Positions 34,976-46,079 of a stretch of 64,000 nucleotides of DNA are shown one piece after another. The notes beneath the pieces were generated by a model. It did not search any database and had not been told where the DNA came from. It was given only the letters and a program-made list of their open reading frames with translations. Source of the DNA: Tolypeutes matacus (lineage: Eukaryota > Chordata > Mammalia > Cingulata > Chlamyphoridae). Position 1 is the stretch's first letter; every line of letters begins with the position of its first letter. Both the position numbers and the translations under genes were made by a program. The DNA lies in assembly GCA_026826555.1 (NCBI GenBank), contig JAKSZT010054324.1:2963908-3027907 (forward strand), given 5' to 3'.

Positions 34976-35849
34976 GTGGAGTTGAGAGTAGGCAGGTAAA
35001 TGTCTTATGGGATATTGGATATTGCTGTGTTTTCTTTTATTCCAACCCCTAGTTTCTGCTGTTTCACTGTCCTTCTCAGAGTTCTCACATTCCCTTTCCT
35101 GGGCCACTGTGACATTGGGGCCCCTGCATATATATGCTTGATTTGAAGGAAGTCAGGGAACTGTTTTATGCTCATCTATCTTGCCATCTCCATCAGCCAG
35201 TTTTGCACCATCACCACAGTACTTTGGATGTGATCCTGGGTAGAATGTAGGATTCTTCCAGTTAGAGAAAGGGAAACAGTCCCACTGCTCTCAGCTTTCT
35301 CCCCAACCTATAAAGTAGTCTCTTCACCCCCTAAAATCTTTGCCTGAGAAGAGAGAGCAAGACACATGTGCTTCCATCTACTTCCCCTAATGCTTCTTCC
35401 TTCTTGTTTGCACTCTCTCCTGGGCCAGCATGGAGAGAATGGCCCTTTTTCCATCCTGAGTGGTTAGAGCCATCATATTGCACACCCTGTGTTTTCTGTG
35501 CACTCAAAAAAAAAAAAAATGAAGCCAGGCAAAAATTAATTTTATAAGGCTTAGCTCTTAATATGAGCAAAGAGGAACTTTGAAATTTAGAACCGCTCAC
35601 TTTTCTTCTACAAATGATACTTTCAGACTGTCTCTGTATGTTCAGTTTTGAGACTTAAAGTTGATCCATGATAGCTGAGGCAGTAACCAACCTCTCCTTC
35701 CCTGGAGTAATGAACCTCATTGTCCAACTGCAATCAAACGTGATTTAAGGGGGAAATAAAATACGTCCATTTAATTTTTAAAAAATATTTTACATGTTAA
35801 AATGACATTTAATACACTATTACATGCTGTAGTATTATGTTCTGAGAAC
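34976..35849. other. Unassigned sequence
   Basis: Only an A-run at about 35507-35519 stands out. Confidence 0.3.
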
Positions 35850-36010
35850 TGTGATAAGAGATTTATTTTGCTTTAATTTATTTAATCCTTGATTATTATT
35901 GTTCTCATTTTACAAACCATACACAGAAGTTCAAAGATAACTTACCACAGGTGTCACAGAGAGAGAATTCTTTCCACAATATCGTGCATAATATTTAACC
36001 AAATGCATGC
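35850..36010 (-). mobile_element. MIR-like fragment
   Basis: 'gttctcattttacaaaccat' and 'acttaccacaggtgtcacag' are consistent with a worn antisense MIR. Confidence 0.4.
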
Positions 36011-36289
36011 ACCCAGCTTTTCATTTAAGCTGCCTCAGATTGTTTCAAAGGCAGATTTACAATTCCTAGCACAAGGGCCTGAACCTTAGAATTCAAAGGC
36101 CGCATCAAACCAAATGGAGAAAATTTATAGATTAAAAGAAAACTTAAAAATATATCAACAATCAATTGCAATGTAATGACCTTGGTTGGATCTTGATTCA
36201 AGCACAATATTAAAAAAAAAAAAAAGTCAAACTTGAACACTGACTGAATGGATATTTAGTGATAAAGAATTATCAGGTTTTGTTTTTTG

Positions 36290-36560
36290 TTTTTTTTTTT
36301 TTAAGTACCATAATTTTTTAAAGAGTTCTTACAGAGATACACTGAAATTTTATAGACAAAATCATATCGGGATTACTTCAATCTAATATAAGGGTGAAGG
36401 ATTAGGCATGGGGGTGAGGGCATTAAACAAAACAAATTTGGCCATAATTTGGTCATTGTTGAAGATGGATGATGGGTAAATAGGGTTCATTAACCCATTA
36501 TTTTGTATATGTTTGAAACTTTCCTTCAAGAAAAGTTTTTTATTAAAATGGGATAAAATT
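36290..36560 (+). mobile_element. Old L1-type 3' end
   Basis: 'aagatggatgatgggtaaat', 'agggttcattaacccattat', 'tttgtatatgtttgaaactt' and 'tattaaaatgggataaaatt' resemble old L1M 3' tails. Preceded by a T-run at 36280-36302. Confidence 0.45.
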
Positions 36561-36814
36561 AATACATGATTGTCAATACTTTCTGCATTTTGAACAAGGA
36601 GTATTATTTTTCTATTGTTATTATATAAACACACATTTGAATGGTTTTGTGTCCAATCACAATCTCCCAACCCCTCAACCTCAACTGTTACGGCAACTAC
36701 CACATTTCCTTTATATACTGTATATTACTCAACAAATTCATTTTTTGGAGCCTTGGCAAATGAAACATCTTTCTCAATGTGGAGTAAAGAGAGACTCAGT
36801 TCTCTTGAGTGATG
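36561..36814. other. Unassigned sequence
   Basis: Two short plus frames overlap here without any domain. Confidence 0.3.
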
Positions 36815-36842
36815 CATGTGTGTGTGTGTATGTGTGTGTGTG
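36815..36842. repeat. (TG)n microsatellite
   Basis: TG dinucleotides with one TA interruption. Confidence 0.9.
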
Positions 36843-38079
36843 TTAAGGGCACACAGTCAACACGGCTAGTGAGTACAATGGCTCTCTGAAATAGGTCTTG
36901 CCAAAGTCTCGTTATCCCACTCTGTGATGCAGTTTTATCATGTGTCTGGGAAAGTGTTTCCCCTACCAGGCAGGGAGGAAATTCGAAAATAAGCGCCAGC
37001 GTCAAATGCCCAGGAGGCACAACTGACATCTTCTACCTGTCTCATTGGTGAAGCCAGGCTGTCCCATGGAGTGTCTCATTAACACCAGGGGTTTGGGCAG
37101 GCAGGGTGTCCCAATTTGAGTGTGCATGCTATCTGGCACAGTTTTTGTTGGATCCATGAAGTGTATTAAAGTCACATTGTGTTAGACCCCCAAGATGTAT
37201 TGTTTTCTATAGAAATGTTTACACTCTTTCCTTTTCTCCTTCCTCCCTCATGCTACTCCATGCATCTGGCAAAACTAGCTCCCCAGAAATGAGAGACAAC
37301 AATGTTTTATTCAATATTCTTCCCCTGTCAATGTTATTCCAAATTTTCACTCATATAATTAACATTTGTTAAAAGGGAGAGAGAAGATAAGGGACAAAGA
37401 TAATTTACGTGGGAGAGAAGTATAGGGAGAGCAAAAAATGTAAGATTATTTATTGTAAAACATGAAAGAAGCAAGTACATTATCATCTTGAGAAATTGAG
37501 ATACAGCACTGAAAAATAGATTAAAGATGTAAATGTTTCTATAAGACACATGATAAAATATAAAGTGTAGGAAAAAATTCCCTTCAATTTTAGCATTTTC
37601 TTTCATATGCTGTGCAAGTTAATACCAGGACTCAGTATTAAAGATGGTGGACTTTGGTTATGTTACTTTCTGTGCTACAGCTTCTCTGTAATATTCAAAG
37701 AAAACAGGACAATATCATTAAAAATATTCATATAACAGTTAAAGATATAATTCATAATTATACTTCCAGTGTATAACAGTGACTTTTTCATATCTTCTCC
37801 CAAAACCCTAACATTGAAGATTTACAATTTGACAATTCAACATGGGGCAGATTGACTTCTACAGGGTAGTACAGGGCAAAGGGCAGGTAGGCAGATGGTG
37901 ATGGAGAGTAACAGGAATTAATGCCATGAATTTTCCACTCTGGTTCTTTCATGAATGACCATTATTAGGAAATGCTTCAGAGTTTTGAAGTTGAAAGCAA
38001 ATGAAAAAAAAATGGAAGTTTGGAGTACCCAGAACCTGACTCATTGAAACCCTTCATTCTTACCGGGTTTGGATAGGAA
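36843..38079. other. Unassigned, low-repeat first third
   Basis: 36843-37180 is repeat-free with a few CpGs, unlike the AT-rich surroundings. 37180-38080 is AT-rich and unassigned. Confidence 0.3.
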
Positions 38080-38290
38080 TTAACATTTATATCAGTACTA
38101 AATTAGGTGCTTCACACATTTTATTTAATTAAATCCTTAGAACCAGGTAGAGAGTTAGATTTTATTATTCCCATTTTACAGATAAAGAAAGTGAAATTTT
38201 AGAGAAGTTCAGCAACTTACCTAAATTTATACAGCTAGGAAGTCACAAAGCTAAGCTTCCAAACCGGCTCTGACTAAGCTCAAAGTTCTC
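38080..38290 (-). mobile_element. MIR SINE
   Basis: 'attcccattttacagataaa', 'agaagttcagcaacttacct' and 'acagctaggaagtcacaaag' are antisense MIR in order. Confidence 0.75.
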
Positions 38291-38792
38291 TTTCTTCTGT
38301 ACCTCATTGACTCTGTTACTGCAAATGGGATGGTGCTAAAGTGGTTTATAGGTTTTGGAAGAAGAAAACTTTTTACTTGTGGCTGATGTCTTATGTTTAT
38401 ACTACTTGTACTAAGCACTAGGAAGTTGTAAATTTTACCAAATTGCAAGAATTATAACCATAAACATGTATCTTGCAGGGTAAAGTGCCAATGGAAAAGG
38501 AAAATTTATATAAATTATAAAATGACCCTAACTATCTGTGTGGCCTTAAATAAATGTCTTAATTCTCTGGACCACAATTATCTCTGACAAATATAAATTG
38601 ATTCTATTTGATCAATTCTAAGTCATCTGATGTGATTCTCTTTTCTCGTTGATGGATGGAAAATCTTGGCTAGTCAAAACTGAGATTCAAAAAAAAAAAA
38701 TCTTAATCCTTCATTGCACTGGATAAATAAAAAAAAACTTCTTATATTTTCCCTCCACTTTATTCAATTCCTTTCTCTTCCCCTCAATCTCT

Positions 38793-38794
<2 letters not shown>
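38291..38794. other. Unassigned sequence
   Basis: 38520-38590 ('gtgtggccttaaataaatgt', 'cttaattctctggaccacaa') may be a MIR scrap. An A-run ends near 38700. Confidence 0.3.
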
Positions 38795-38848
<54 letters not shown>

Positions 38849-38881
38849 CCTCCCTCCCTCCCTCCCTCCCTCTCTCTCTCT
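38795..38881. repeat. (TC)n/(TCCC)n microsatellite
   Basis: About 48 bp of TC, then CCCT units, then TC again. The Ser/Leu/Pro frame on plus and Arg/Glu/Gly frame on minus (38711-39019) are translation artefacts of this tract. Confidence 0.95.
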
Positions 38882-39439
38882 TACACAGAAACACACACAC
38901 ACATACACTTAGCACTTCTTAGTTTTTCTCAGGGAAGGGTAATTCAGGGTAGATTTCATACACAAACTCCACAGATAAGAAGTAATTCTAGGCAAATCCA
39001 GCTATTCAGCATGGGTTGAACATTTAAACAACAACCTATCGTTCCATCCACTGTCCTCTGCTGCCCCTTATGAGCTCATGGACCCAAGTACAGAGTTCAG
39101 GCAGCTTTTTCATGAGCCTTCACTGGGCTCTTCTACCTCTGAACTCTGATGAAACAGCCAATGAGGTGCAGCAGAAGGAAAATTGATGTCAGGTTCAGAC
39201 AGAGCTGATTTGGGATATATTTGGAGGAGCCATTTTTTAAGCCTACTACAGTGGTACCTTTTTGTTAACCTCACTGTATTAATAAGACTCTGGGTTTTAT
39301 GGAGGAAATGCTGATAGCATTGGTGAAGTCATCCCTGCCATAGATAGTCAGCCTGTAACTATCCCTCCTGCCAAGTAGGGCAGAATCTGAACTGTAGACA
39401 TCCCAGTACCTACTCAGTGCCTGGTATGTTGTGGGCAAT
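38882..39439. other. Unassigned sequence
   Basis: No repeat or exon recognised. A minor ACAC tract at 38888-38905. Confidence 0.3.
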
Positions 39440-39700
39440 ACATCAAGAAAGTAGCAGAGTGTATTTTATACTGAAAAAACATGAATTTTGGAACCAGACA
39501 CATGTCAGTTCAAAGGTCCACTATCTAGCCTGTGTGTCTTGGGAAAAGTTGGTTAAAGTCTCTGATCTTCAGTTTCCTTATCAGTAAAATGGGAATAATA
39601 CAACTTCTTTGGGATATTGTTTAAGGTTTGGAAATAGTTTCGACAAAGCAGCTATTGAATAGTAGGCATTCATTGTATTATAGCCAACAGCAGCAGTATT
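39440..39700 (+). mobile_element. MIR SINE
   Basis: 'tttggaaccagacacatgtc', 'gtctctgatcttcagtttcc', 'ttatcagtaaaatgggaata' and 'gaatagtaggcattcattgt' follow the MIR order. Confidence 0.75.
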
Positions 39701-40108
39701 TGAGGTAGGCAGCACTCAGTAAATAGTGAATGAAAAGAAATATCATAAGTCACTGGTTTATTTACTGTAGGAAGAGAAACTGCCATGAACTCATCAAGAA
39801 GAAAGGAAGATTTTCCCAACCATGAAGAAAAGCCTTTTAACAATTAAGAATGATCTGTGAGATAGTGAGATCCCTGCCAAAAAAAGACTTCAAGCCATCT
39901 TCGAACAACCATTTAAAGTTGGGAAGAAAGTTGCATTAGATGATTGCTAGGTAAATTTTAATTCAGCAATTTTTGAAACCCAGGTTCAATTTTGTAGTAA
40001 AGGATTCCCAGTCAAACCCCAAGCCACATTGTTCAAGACATATTATTAGTAACTTGCCCTTCCTGCAATTGCACAAATTCTTTGGGGGAATTGAAGGAAC
40101 TAGCTAAA
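39701..40108. other. Unassigned sequence
   Basis: No recognised feature. Confidence 0.3.
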
Positions 40109-40331
40109 TTTTTTTTTTTTTTTTGAGGTACTGAGGGCTGGGGATTGAACCCTGGACCTCGTATGTGGGAAGCCAGTGCTCAACCACTGAGCCACATCAG
40201 CTTCTCTGAGTTGGTTTATTTGTTTTCGCTTATTGTTTGGTTTTGTTTTTTCAGAAAGCACCAGGAACCAAACCTGGGACCTCCCTTGTGAGAGGCGGGA
40301 GTTCAAGAGCTTGAGCCACATTTGCTTCCCC
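40109..40331 (-). mobile_element. Heterodimeric tRNA-derived SINE
   Basis: On the minus strand the left monomer (about 40331 down to 40240) reads 'ggggaagcaaatgtggctca' with B-box-like 'ggtttggttcctgg'. Then come an A-rich linker, the hinge 'ccaactcagagaagctgatg' and a right monomer with 'tggctcagtggttgagc', 'ggttcaatccccag', 'cctcagtacctcaaa' and a poly-A (poly-T at 40109-40124). The same order occurs at 41.64 and 63.8 kb. The 113-aa minus frame here only reads through the element. Confidence 0.85.
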
Positions 40332-40439
40332 ATACAACTAACTTTTAATGTAGTAATCCATTTTCCTAACAACAACAACAACAAAAAAAAAAAAAAACCA
40401 AGAAAGAAGGCAAAACATAGTAGGAAGGGAGCGGTGATC

Positions 40440-40870
40440 ATCGTTTGATTTACACTGTAAATATAGTGAGTGAAGCAAAATGATTTTGAAAAATCTCCCG
40501 GACCAAAATAAAATAGCTTATCTTATCTTGTGCTGATGAGTACATGGGCCCTGGCTTGGCATGCATTGTAATAAAGTGCCTGCTTTTAAGGAGGGGCAAC
40601 AGTGTGAAGGAGGGCAAGGTCAGCCCATTGGGACCACATGTTGCTGACACTTTAACAGAAGGCACAAGGGGGTGGTTCAGAGAGGGCCACTCTCCAAGAG
40701 GAAAGACAGCAGAAGAGGGTCTTCTCATGAGCTCCAGCAGAGATAAATGGGGCGCTGGCATTTATGTCTATTAAGGAACCAAAGACTTTTAATTGGGGGA
40801 CTATTTAAAGACTACATTTGTTGCATTTGGTCATATGGCATCAGGAATTGAGACTTGCCATGACTGAGTT
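40440..40870. promoter_or_regulatory. Low-repeat block, candidate conserved regulatory DNA
   Basis: Moderate GC, no transposon. Contains a GATA-like 'agataa' at 40741-40746, 'cttttaattg' near 40788 and an AT-rich 'ctatttaaag' near 40801. The overlapping 76-aa (+) and 103-aa (-) frames show no domain. A regulatory role is a guess. Confidence 0.25.
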
Positions 40871-41640
40871 AGCCTTCACTTAAAATATTTACCACATAAA
40901 GTCAGACAAATCCTCATTCCTTCCTCCTCTACAGGCAAAATCAGGAACATCCACATGTGAAGCAGGGCTATAAAGTCTGAAATGAACTCAATGGGATCTT
41001 AAAAGACCCCATTTTCTTGTGTCCTACTCATCCTGTTACACACACATACACACAAACACACCCACACCTCCTTCAAGTCAGGCTAGATGGCATTTTCTCT
41101 GGTAAGTTTTATTTCCCCACCCCACCTCACCTTTAATTGTACCTCTCTTATAAGTTAAAATGTGTATGCAAAAATATGTTTTCTTGTATTACACCCACTT
41201 GAAAATCATCAATCATATTGTATGATAGTCCCTTTATCCTACTAATGGAGAAAATCTAAGTAGTCTATAAAATAACTTAGCAAAGTTTCACTGGGGCTTG
41301 ATGAACTCTTGATATGGTCAGTGGTAGAATGGCCACTTACCTGATTACAGTACCACAAAGGGATTGATCTTCAACAAAATTACCACCTTCCTTACTGTAA
41401 TGAGGGGTAACTTTAGACACAAATATAACAGAGAAATCTCATGTGCTATATCAAATGTGTTGTTTTCTTTAATATATCAAGATGTGGGTTTATGGTCGGT
41501 CAAAAAGAACCATACTATTTGCAATCAAATTCTGCCTTTTTCATAGGGATAGAAAGAGTAAGCATGGAAATAACTCATGAAAATTCATGCCGTCTGTATC
41601 AAGACACTTATTTTAAAAACACATTAAAATGTATACTTTC
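40871..41640. other. Unassigned sequence with CA-rich tract
   Basis: Imperfect CA tract at 41038-41068. No gene recognised. Confidence 0.35.
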
Positions 41641-41878
41641 AGGGGAGCTGATGTGGCTCAAGCAGTCAAGCATGTGCCTCCCACATGGGAGGTCCCAGGT
41701 TCGGTTCCCTGTGCCTCCTGAAAAAGCAAATACAAACAACAAGCAAAACAAACGATAAAAAAGCAGCTCAGGGAAGCCAATGTGGCTCAGTGGTTGAGCA
41801 CCGGCTCCCCAAATATGAGGTCCTGGGTTCAATCCCTGGCCCCCAGTACCTCAAAACAAACAAACAACAACAAAAAAA
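41641..41878 (+). mobile_element. Heterodimeric tRNA-derived SINE with perfect target duplication
   Basis: Left monomer 41641-41720 ('ggggagctgatgtggctcaa', B box 'ggttcggttccc', 'tgcctcctgaaaaa'), an A/C-rich linker, hinge 'gcagctcagggaagccaatg', and right monomer from about 41770 ('tggctcagtggttgagcacc', 'ggttcaatccctgg', 'ccagtacctcaaaaca') with A-rich tail. 'gtatactttc' at 41631-41640 and 41879-41888 is a perfect target duplication covering the whole dimer, so the two monomers moved as one unit. Confidence 0.92.
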
Positions 41879-41888
41879 GTATACTTTC

Positions 41889-42279
41889 TCTTGTTACAAA
41901 AGTTATATGAATTATGCCTGATTGGTGGGAGTGTGTCTCCAAGTGTAATAGGTTTGTTGGATAAGCCAGAAAAAGATTCAACACTGATTTGTGACAGGGA
42001 GACACCTACAGAAGTGTTTTTTATAATTTGAGCAGTTCTGGGTTTCATTCATTCATCTATTCATTCATTCAATATGTATTCCTTACCCAGTATGTACCAT
42101 GCTCTCTGTCAGTACTGAGACACTTAGAGGAATGAGATATTATCACCACCCTCAAGTTGCTTAAAGCTACCAGTGGGAGAGTTTTAACATGCCATGGATA
42201 ATTGGCATGCCAAATATTTTAGTTGACTCATTTCTACCACCCATGCATGGATTTGCTTCAGCCAATAACCATTCAATAG
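41889..42279. other. Unassigned and ancient repeat scrap
   Basis: 42047-42175 ('attcattcattcaatatgta', 'gtaccatgctctctgtcagt', 'cctcaagttgcttaaagcta') resembles the unclassified ancient repeat seen at 16.3 kb. Confidence 0.35.
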
Positions 42280-43000
42280 GATATTTGGTTTAATTTTTTT
42301 CTCTACTTTAAATAACACCCTGAGGAATGTCTTTGAATTTAATTTGTTGTCGACATCTCTAATTATTTCCTTAGGATAAGTTCCTAAAATATGACTTTTT
42401 GGGCTTTTGATATAAATTCCAAATTGTTTTTCAGGAATTGGGGGAAAAAAATTTGAACTTTGATAAGTAGTATTAGTCTCCATTTTACCACATTGGCCAT
42501 TCTCTTTTTGAAAATCTCAACTAATAATAGGTTAAGAGGTTAAGCATAGGGAAGCGGCTGTGGCTCAATCAGTAGGGCTCCCGTTTACCATATGGGAGGC
42601 CCTGGGTTCGGTTCCCGGGGCCTCCTGGTGAAGGCAAGCCCGCCCGCACGGCGTGGTTGGCTGACCCAGCGAGCACAAGCAGCAAGGGGGGTATAAATGA
42701 ATAAATAAATAAAAATCTAAAAAAAAAAAAAAAAAAAAAAAGAGGTTAAGCATAATCATTTTTTCACAAGTGATATTGATAATTTCATATGATTATTGAT
42801 CATTTGAACTTCTTATTTTCTGGATTGTTTTATCATGTCATTTTACCATTAATATGCCTGGCTTTAATTTAGTTTGTTTAATTTATTCAGTAGAGACTAT
42901 GGATAATTTCTAATATTTTTGGCATATCTTCTCAGATTATTTTTGTACTTAAATTGTATATGTAGAGATTTTATGTGTAGAACTATGTACTTTTTTGTTT
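42280..43000 (-). mobile_element. Old antisense L1 split by a SINE
   Basis: 'tccttaggataagttcctaa', 'aaattccaaattgtttttca' and 'ttttaccacattggccattc' before the SINE, and 'catttgaacttcttattttc' after it, fit antisense L1 ORF2 3' sequence, diverged. Confidence 0.5.
42549..42740 (+). mobile_element. Long-type tRNA SINE with internal deletion
   Basis: The head 'gggaagcggctgtggctcaa' with B box 'ggttcggttcccgg' is followed by a GC-rich body 'ggtgaaggcaagcccgcccg', then 'gcagcaaggggggtataaat', AAATA repeats and poly-A. A perfect 14-bp target duplication 'agaggttaagcata' lies at 42535-42548 and 42741-42754. The body is shorter than I remember for the xenarthran family, so an internal deletion is likely. 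Confidence 0.9.
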
Positions 43001-43869
43001 GCTTAATTTCTTGAACTTGAAAGCACAGCTTTATCCCATTAAAAAAGATTTTGTAGAAAATTATAGTTTACGAATATCCAGTTTGAGGATCCCCATAGGC
43101 AGCTTAAAATTGCTTTTCAATTTTGTGAGGAGAATGAAAAATTGTGAATATATAGAGGTCTTCTTCCCCTTGTCCACTAAAATGATTCTGACCTTACCCA
43201 AATTTCTTCCCCTTCCCTGCCCTCTGAGGATGACCTTCCATGCCAAGTTTCTTCTTTGGGATTTCATGTGTACAGAATCAAGAAGAAAAATGGATCAAGA
43301 AAAGGAAATTCACAAGAAATTTGGAGGGAAATTCTAGGGAGCCAGCAACCACAGGATCTAAGCAAGGGAATATGGAAAACAAATAGGATTTTAAGAATAT
43401 TGCTGTGGTTTTTGAATATCCAAAATGGTGTTTAAAATTGCAAGTGAAAGATTTGAGTTTTTTAAAAAATACAGTTTTTGTTGTTGGAGTACTTTTCTTT
43501 GATCTCAAAACTGCTTTAGTCTGCTACAAGTGTTATAATGTTACAAAAAGTGCTTTTTAAATATTTGAATATGAACATGGGCATATTATAATTTTCTGTA
43601 ATATAAATTCCTGATATTTCAGATTCATGGTTTCCTACATCCTTTTTTTCTCATTAGAGGTCCCTTCTGGTCTTGTAGTGGTATCCTTTTCCCTAGCCAC
43701 TTAATGAATAGTTACTTAAATGAAACATGATAAATGTCTGTCCTGGCATGGTCCCAGATTAAATCCATTATAAATGTTCTGGCTAAAATGTCTCTTATTG
43801 TCCCAGAAAATGAAATTACAGTTCATTTTTCAGAATTAGCTAAGGGAGCCTATATATTTGAATCTTCTC
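43001..43869. other. Unassigned sequence
   Basis: A 112-aa plus frame (42999-43337) and 68- and 76-aa minus frames overlap here without a recognisable domain. No splice-like structure could be supported. Confidence 0.35.
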
Positions 43870-44115
43870 AGTTCAAGATAGTATACTATGGTGGAGAAGA
43901 ATTCAGCTCTGAAACTTACTAATATGGTTTGAATCCTAGTTCAACTGCTTATAGGTTGTATAACCTATACAGCCTATAAGTTACCTAACCTCTCTATGCC
44001 TCAGTTTCCTAATCTGAAAAGGGAATATTGATAATGCACAGGGTTTTTATAAGACTATAAATAAGTTAGTTAACGTGAAGGACCCAATAGCAGTGCCTGG
44101 CACCTAACATGGTAA
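43870..44115 (+). mobile_element. MIR SINE, near full length
   Basis: 'tttgaatcctagttcaactg', 'ttacctaacctctctatgcc', 'tcagtttcctaatctgaaaa' and 'gcagtgcctggcacctaaca' follow the MIR order. Confidence 0.85.
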
Positions 44116-44970
44116 CTATCCCCAAAAAAGGAGGTATTTTAAGAGGTTGTTGAGCCTGGAAAAGATCTTCTAGGGTTTAGGACACCAGACAAACACTGCA
44201 CACCACCCAGAGGAGAAAATGACAAAGGAGGGGAATCACAACAACAGAACTGTGAGTTGAAACCAGCGGCTGCTGCTGGCACCCTCCCCCACACTAAAGA
44301 CACCTTAGAATTCTCAAGCTTCTGGGCCTGTGGCTGTAGACAAAGGGGTCACCAGGAATCCACCACCCCAGGAAAGGTGAGAGAGGAACACAGCCTAAGG
44401 CTGACTCAGCATCTGACCCACAGAAATTTGGTCTGCTGTGTCCCACTAGCCGTTCCAGGCCAGGTGGGACCACACCATGGTTTGACCTGGGAGCCGGCCA
44501 AGGAGCTAAAAATATACGACCCTCCCAATCTCCTTCTCTACTAACCTAGACTGATTGTTGAGAACTCAGAGGGGAGTAGAAATATTTCCTAACCAGGAAA
44601 AGGGAGGGGGCTGCCAGAGAAGGCTAGAGAACTGTCTCTGAGAAAGTTTGAATTGCAAGGCTCTTAGCCTCCAGGCAAGAAGCTCTATGGCATTGATTCT
44701 GTCTCTGTTGCAACAAATATACTCCAACCAAGTGTTGAACTGAGAGCCACCAAAGAGCATCATCTGCTGGCAGACCAAAGACATGCACATGAGAAACTTA
44801 AGTAAGACAGGCTTTTTCTGGCCTTTATAGCCTCCCTCCCCAAGGAAGCAGGGCAGCAACCAATTACTGGCTCCAGAGCCCAGGTTTAAGTAACTAGCAG
44901 GGACAATCCTAACAATCACGTTGAGCCAAGAATCTAAGAGCAGTGGTAACACACAGCCTCCTGCTACTAA

Positions 44971-45866
44971 ATGCCTACAAAAGAGAAAGAAATTGAACAT
45001 CTGAGTAAACTACATCCTATTCAGATGCCTAGACAACAGCAAAAAATAACGAGCCATACTAAGAAAATGGAAGGCATGGCCCAAGAAAAGGAATATATCA
45101 AAGGCCCAGAAGACATGCAGGATTTGAGAGAACAAATTAGTGAGATGTGCTCAAATTTCCAAAATCAAATTAGTGAATTGAAAGACAATATGGCTAAAGA
45201 GATAAATGACATCAAGAAGACATTTAGCAAGTGCAAAGAAGAATTTGAAATCTTGAAAAAGTAACAGAGTTCATGGGAATGAAAGACAAAATAGGAGAGA
45301 TTAAAAACACATTTGAGGCATACAACAGCAGACTCAAAATGATAGAAGAAATAATAAGTGACACTGAAGACAAAACAGCTGAAATTGAAGAAGGAAAGAA
45401 AAGAGAGAAAAAAATGGAAAAAATTAAGCAGGGGCTCAGAGAGTTGAATAACATGAAATGCAACAACATGAGTGTCATGGGAGTTCCAAAAGGAGAAGAG
45501 AATGGAAAAGGGGCAGAAAGAGCATTTGAGGAAATGATAGCTGAAAATTTCCCAACTCTCATGAAAGAAATGAACTTACATGTCCCAGAAGCACACTGTA
45601 CCCCAGTCAGAATAAATCCAAATGGACCTACTCCAAGACACATACTACTCAGAATGTCAAATGTTAAAGATAAAGAGAAAATTCTGAGAGCAGCGAGAGA
45701 GAAGCAAACCATCACATACAAGGGACACCTAGTAAGACTTAGTGTGGATTTATCTTCAGAAACCATGGTGGCTAGAAGACAGTGGTATGATGCAATTAGG
45801 ATACTGAAGGAGAAAAACTGCCAGCCGAGAATTCTTTATCCAGCAAAATTGTCCTTCAAAAATTAA
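44971..45866 (+). pseudogene. L1 ORF1 pseudogene
   Basis: ORF1p is the trimeric RNA-binding chaperone of L1. Frame 44971-45264 (97 aa) gives a charged N-terminus and a heptad-like coiled coil ('EQISEMCSNFQNQISELK'). Frame 45273-45866 (197 aa) continues the coiled coil ('RLKMIEEIISDTEDKTAE'), then the RRM ('MSVMGVPKGEE', 'FEEMIAENFPTL', 'TPRHILLRMSNVKDKEKIL') and the C-terminal domain ('RAAREKQTITYKG', 'ARRQWYDAIRILKEKN', 'PRILYPAKLSF'). A one-base shift within or near the A5 run before 45261 separates the two frames. A stop follows just after 'KLSF', removing roughly the last 40 residues; sequence downstream still resembles them in frame. Not functional as it stands. Confidence 0.92.
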
Positions 45867-46079
45867 GGTAAGTATAAAATATTCACAAACAAACAGAAAC
45901 TAAGGGAGTTTGCAAAAAGAATTCACCTTTGCAGGAAATATTAAAGGAAGCTTAGAACCTGAAATAAAAAGACAGGAGAGAGAGGCCTGGAGGAGAGTAT
46001 AGAAGAAAGAAGAGAGAAAGGATAACCAAAAGAGGAAAAAGACAGACAAAAATATGATATATGAAAACCAAAGAATAAA

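Noticed and set aside
38711..39019. Arg/Glu-rich and Ser/Leu-rich frames on opposite strands
   Set aside because: Translation of a TC/TCCC microsatellite.
44566..45000. 144-aa minus-strand open frame
   Set aside because: Antisense to the L1 5'UTR and start of ORF1; no homology recognised.
45224..45766. 180-aa minus-strand open frame
   Set aside because: Exact antisense of L1 ORF1; Ser/Leu/Phe-rich as expected for the reverse of a Lys/Glu-rich coiled coil.
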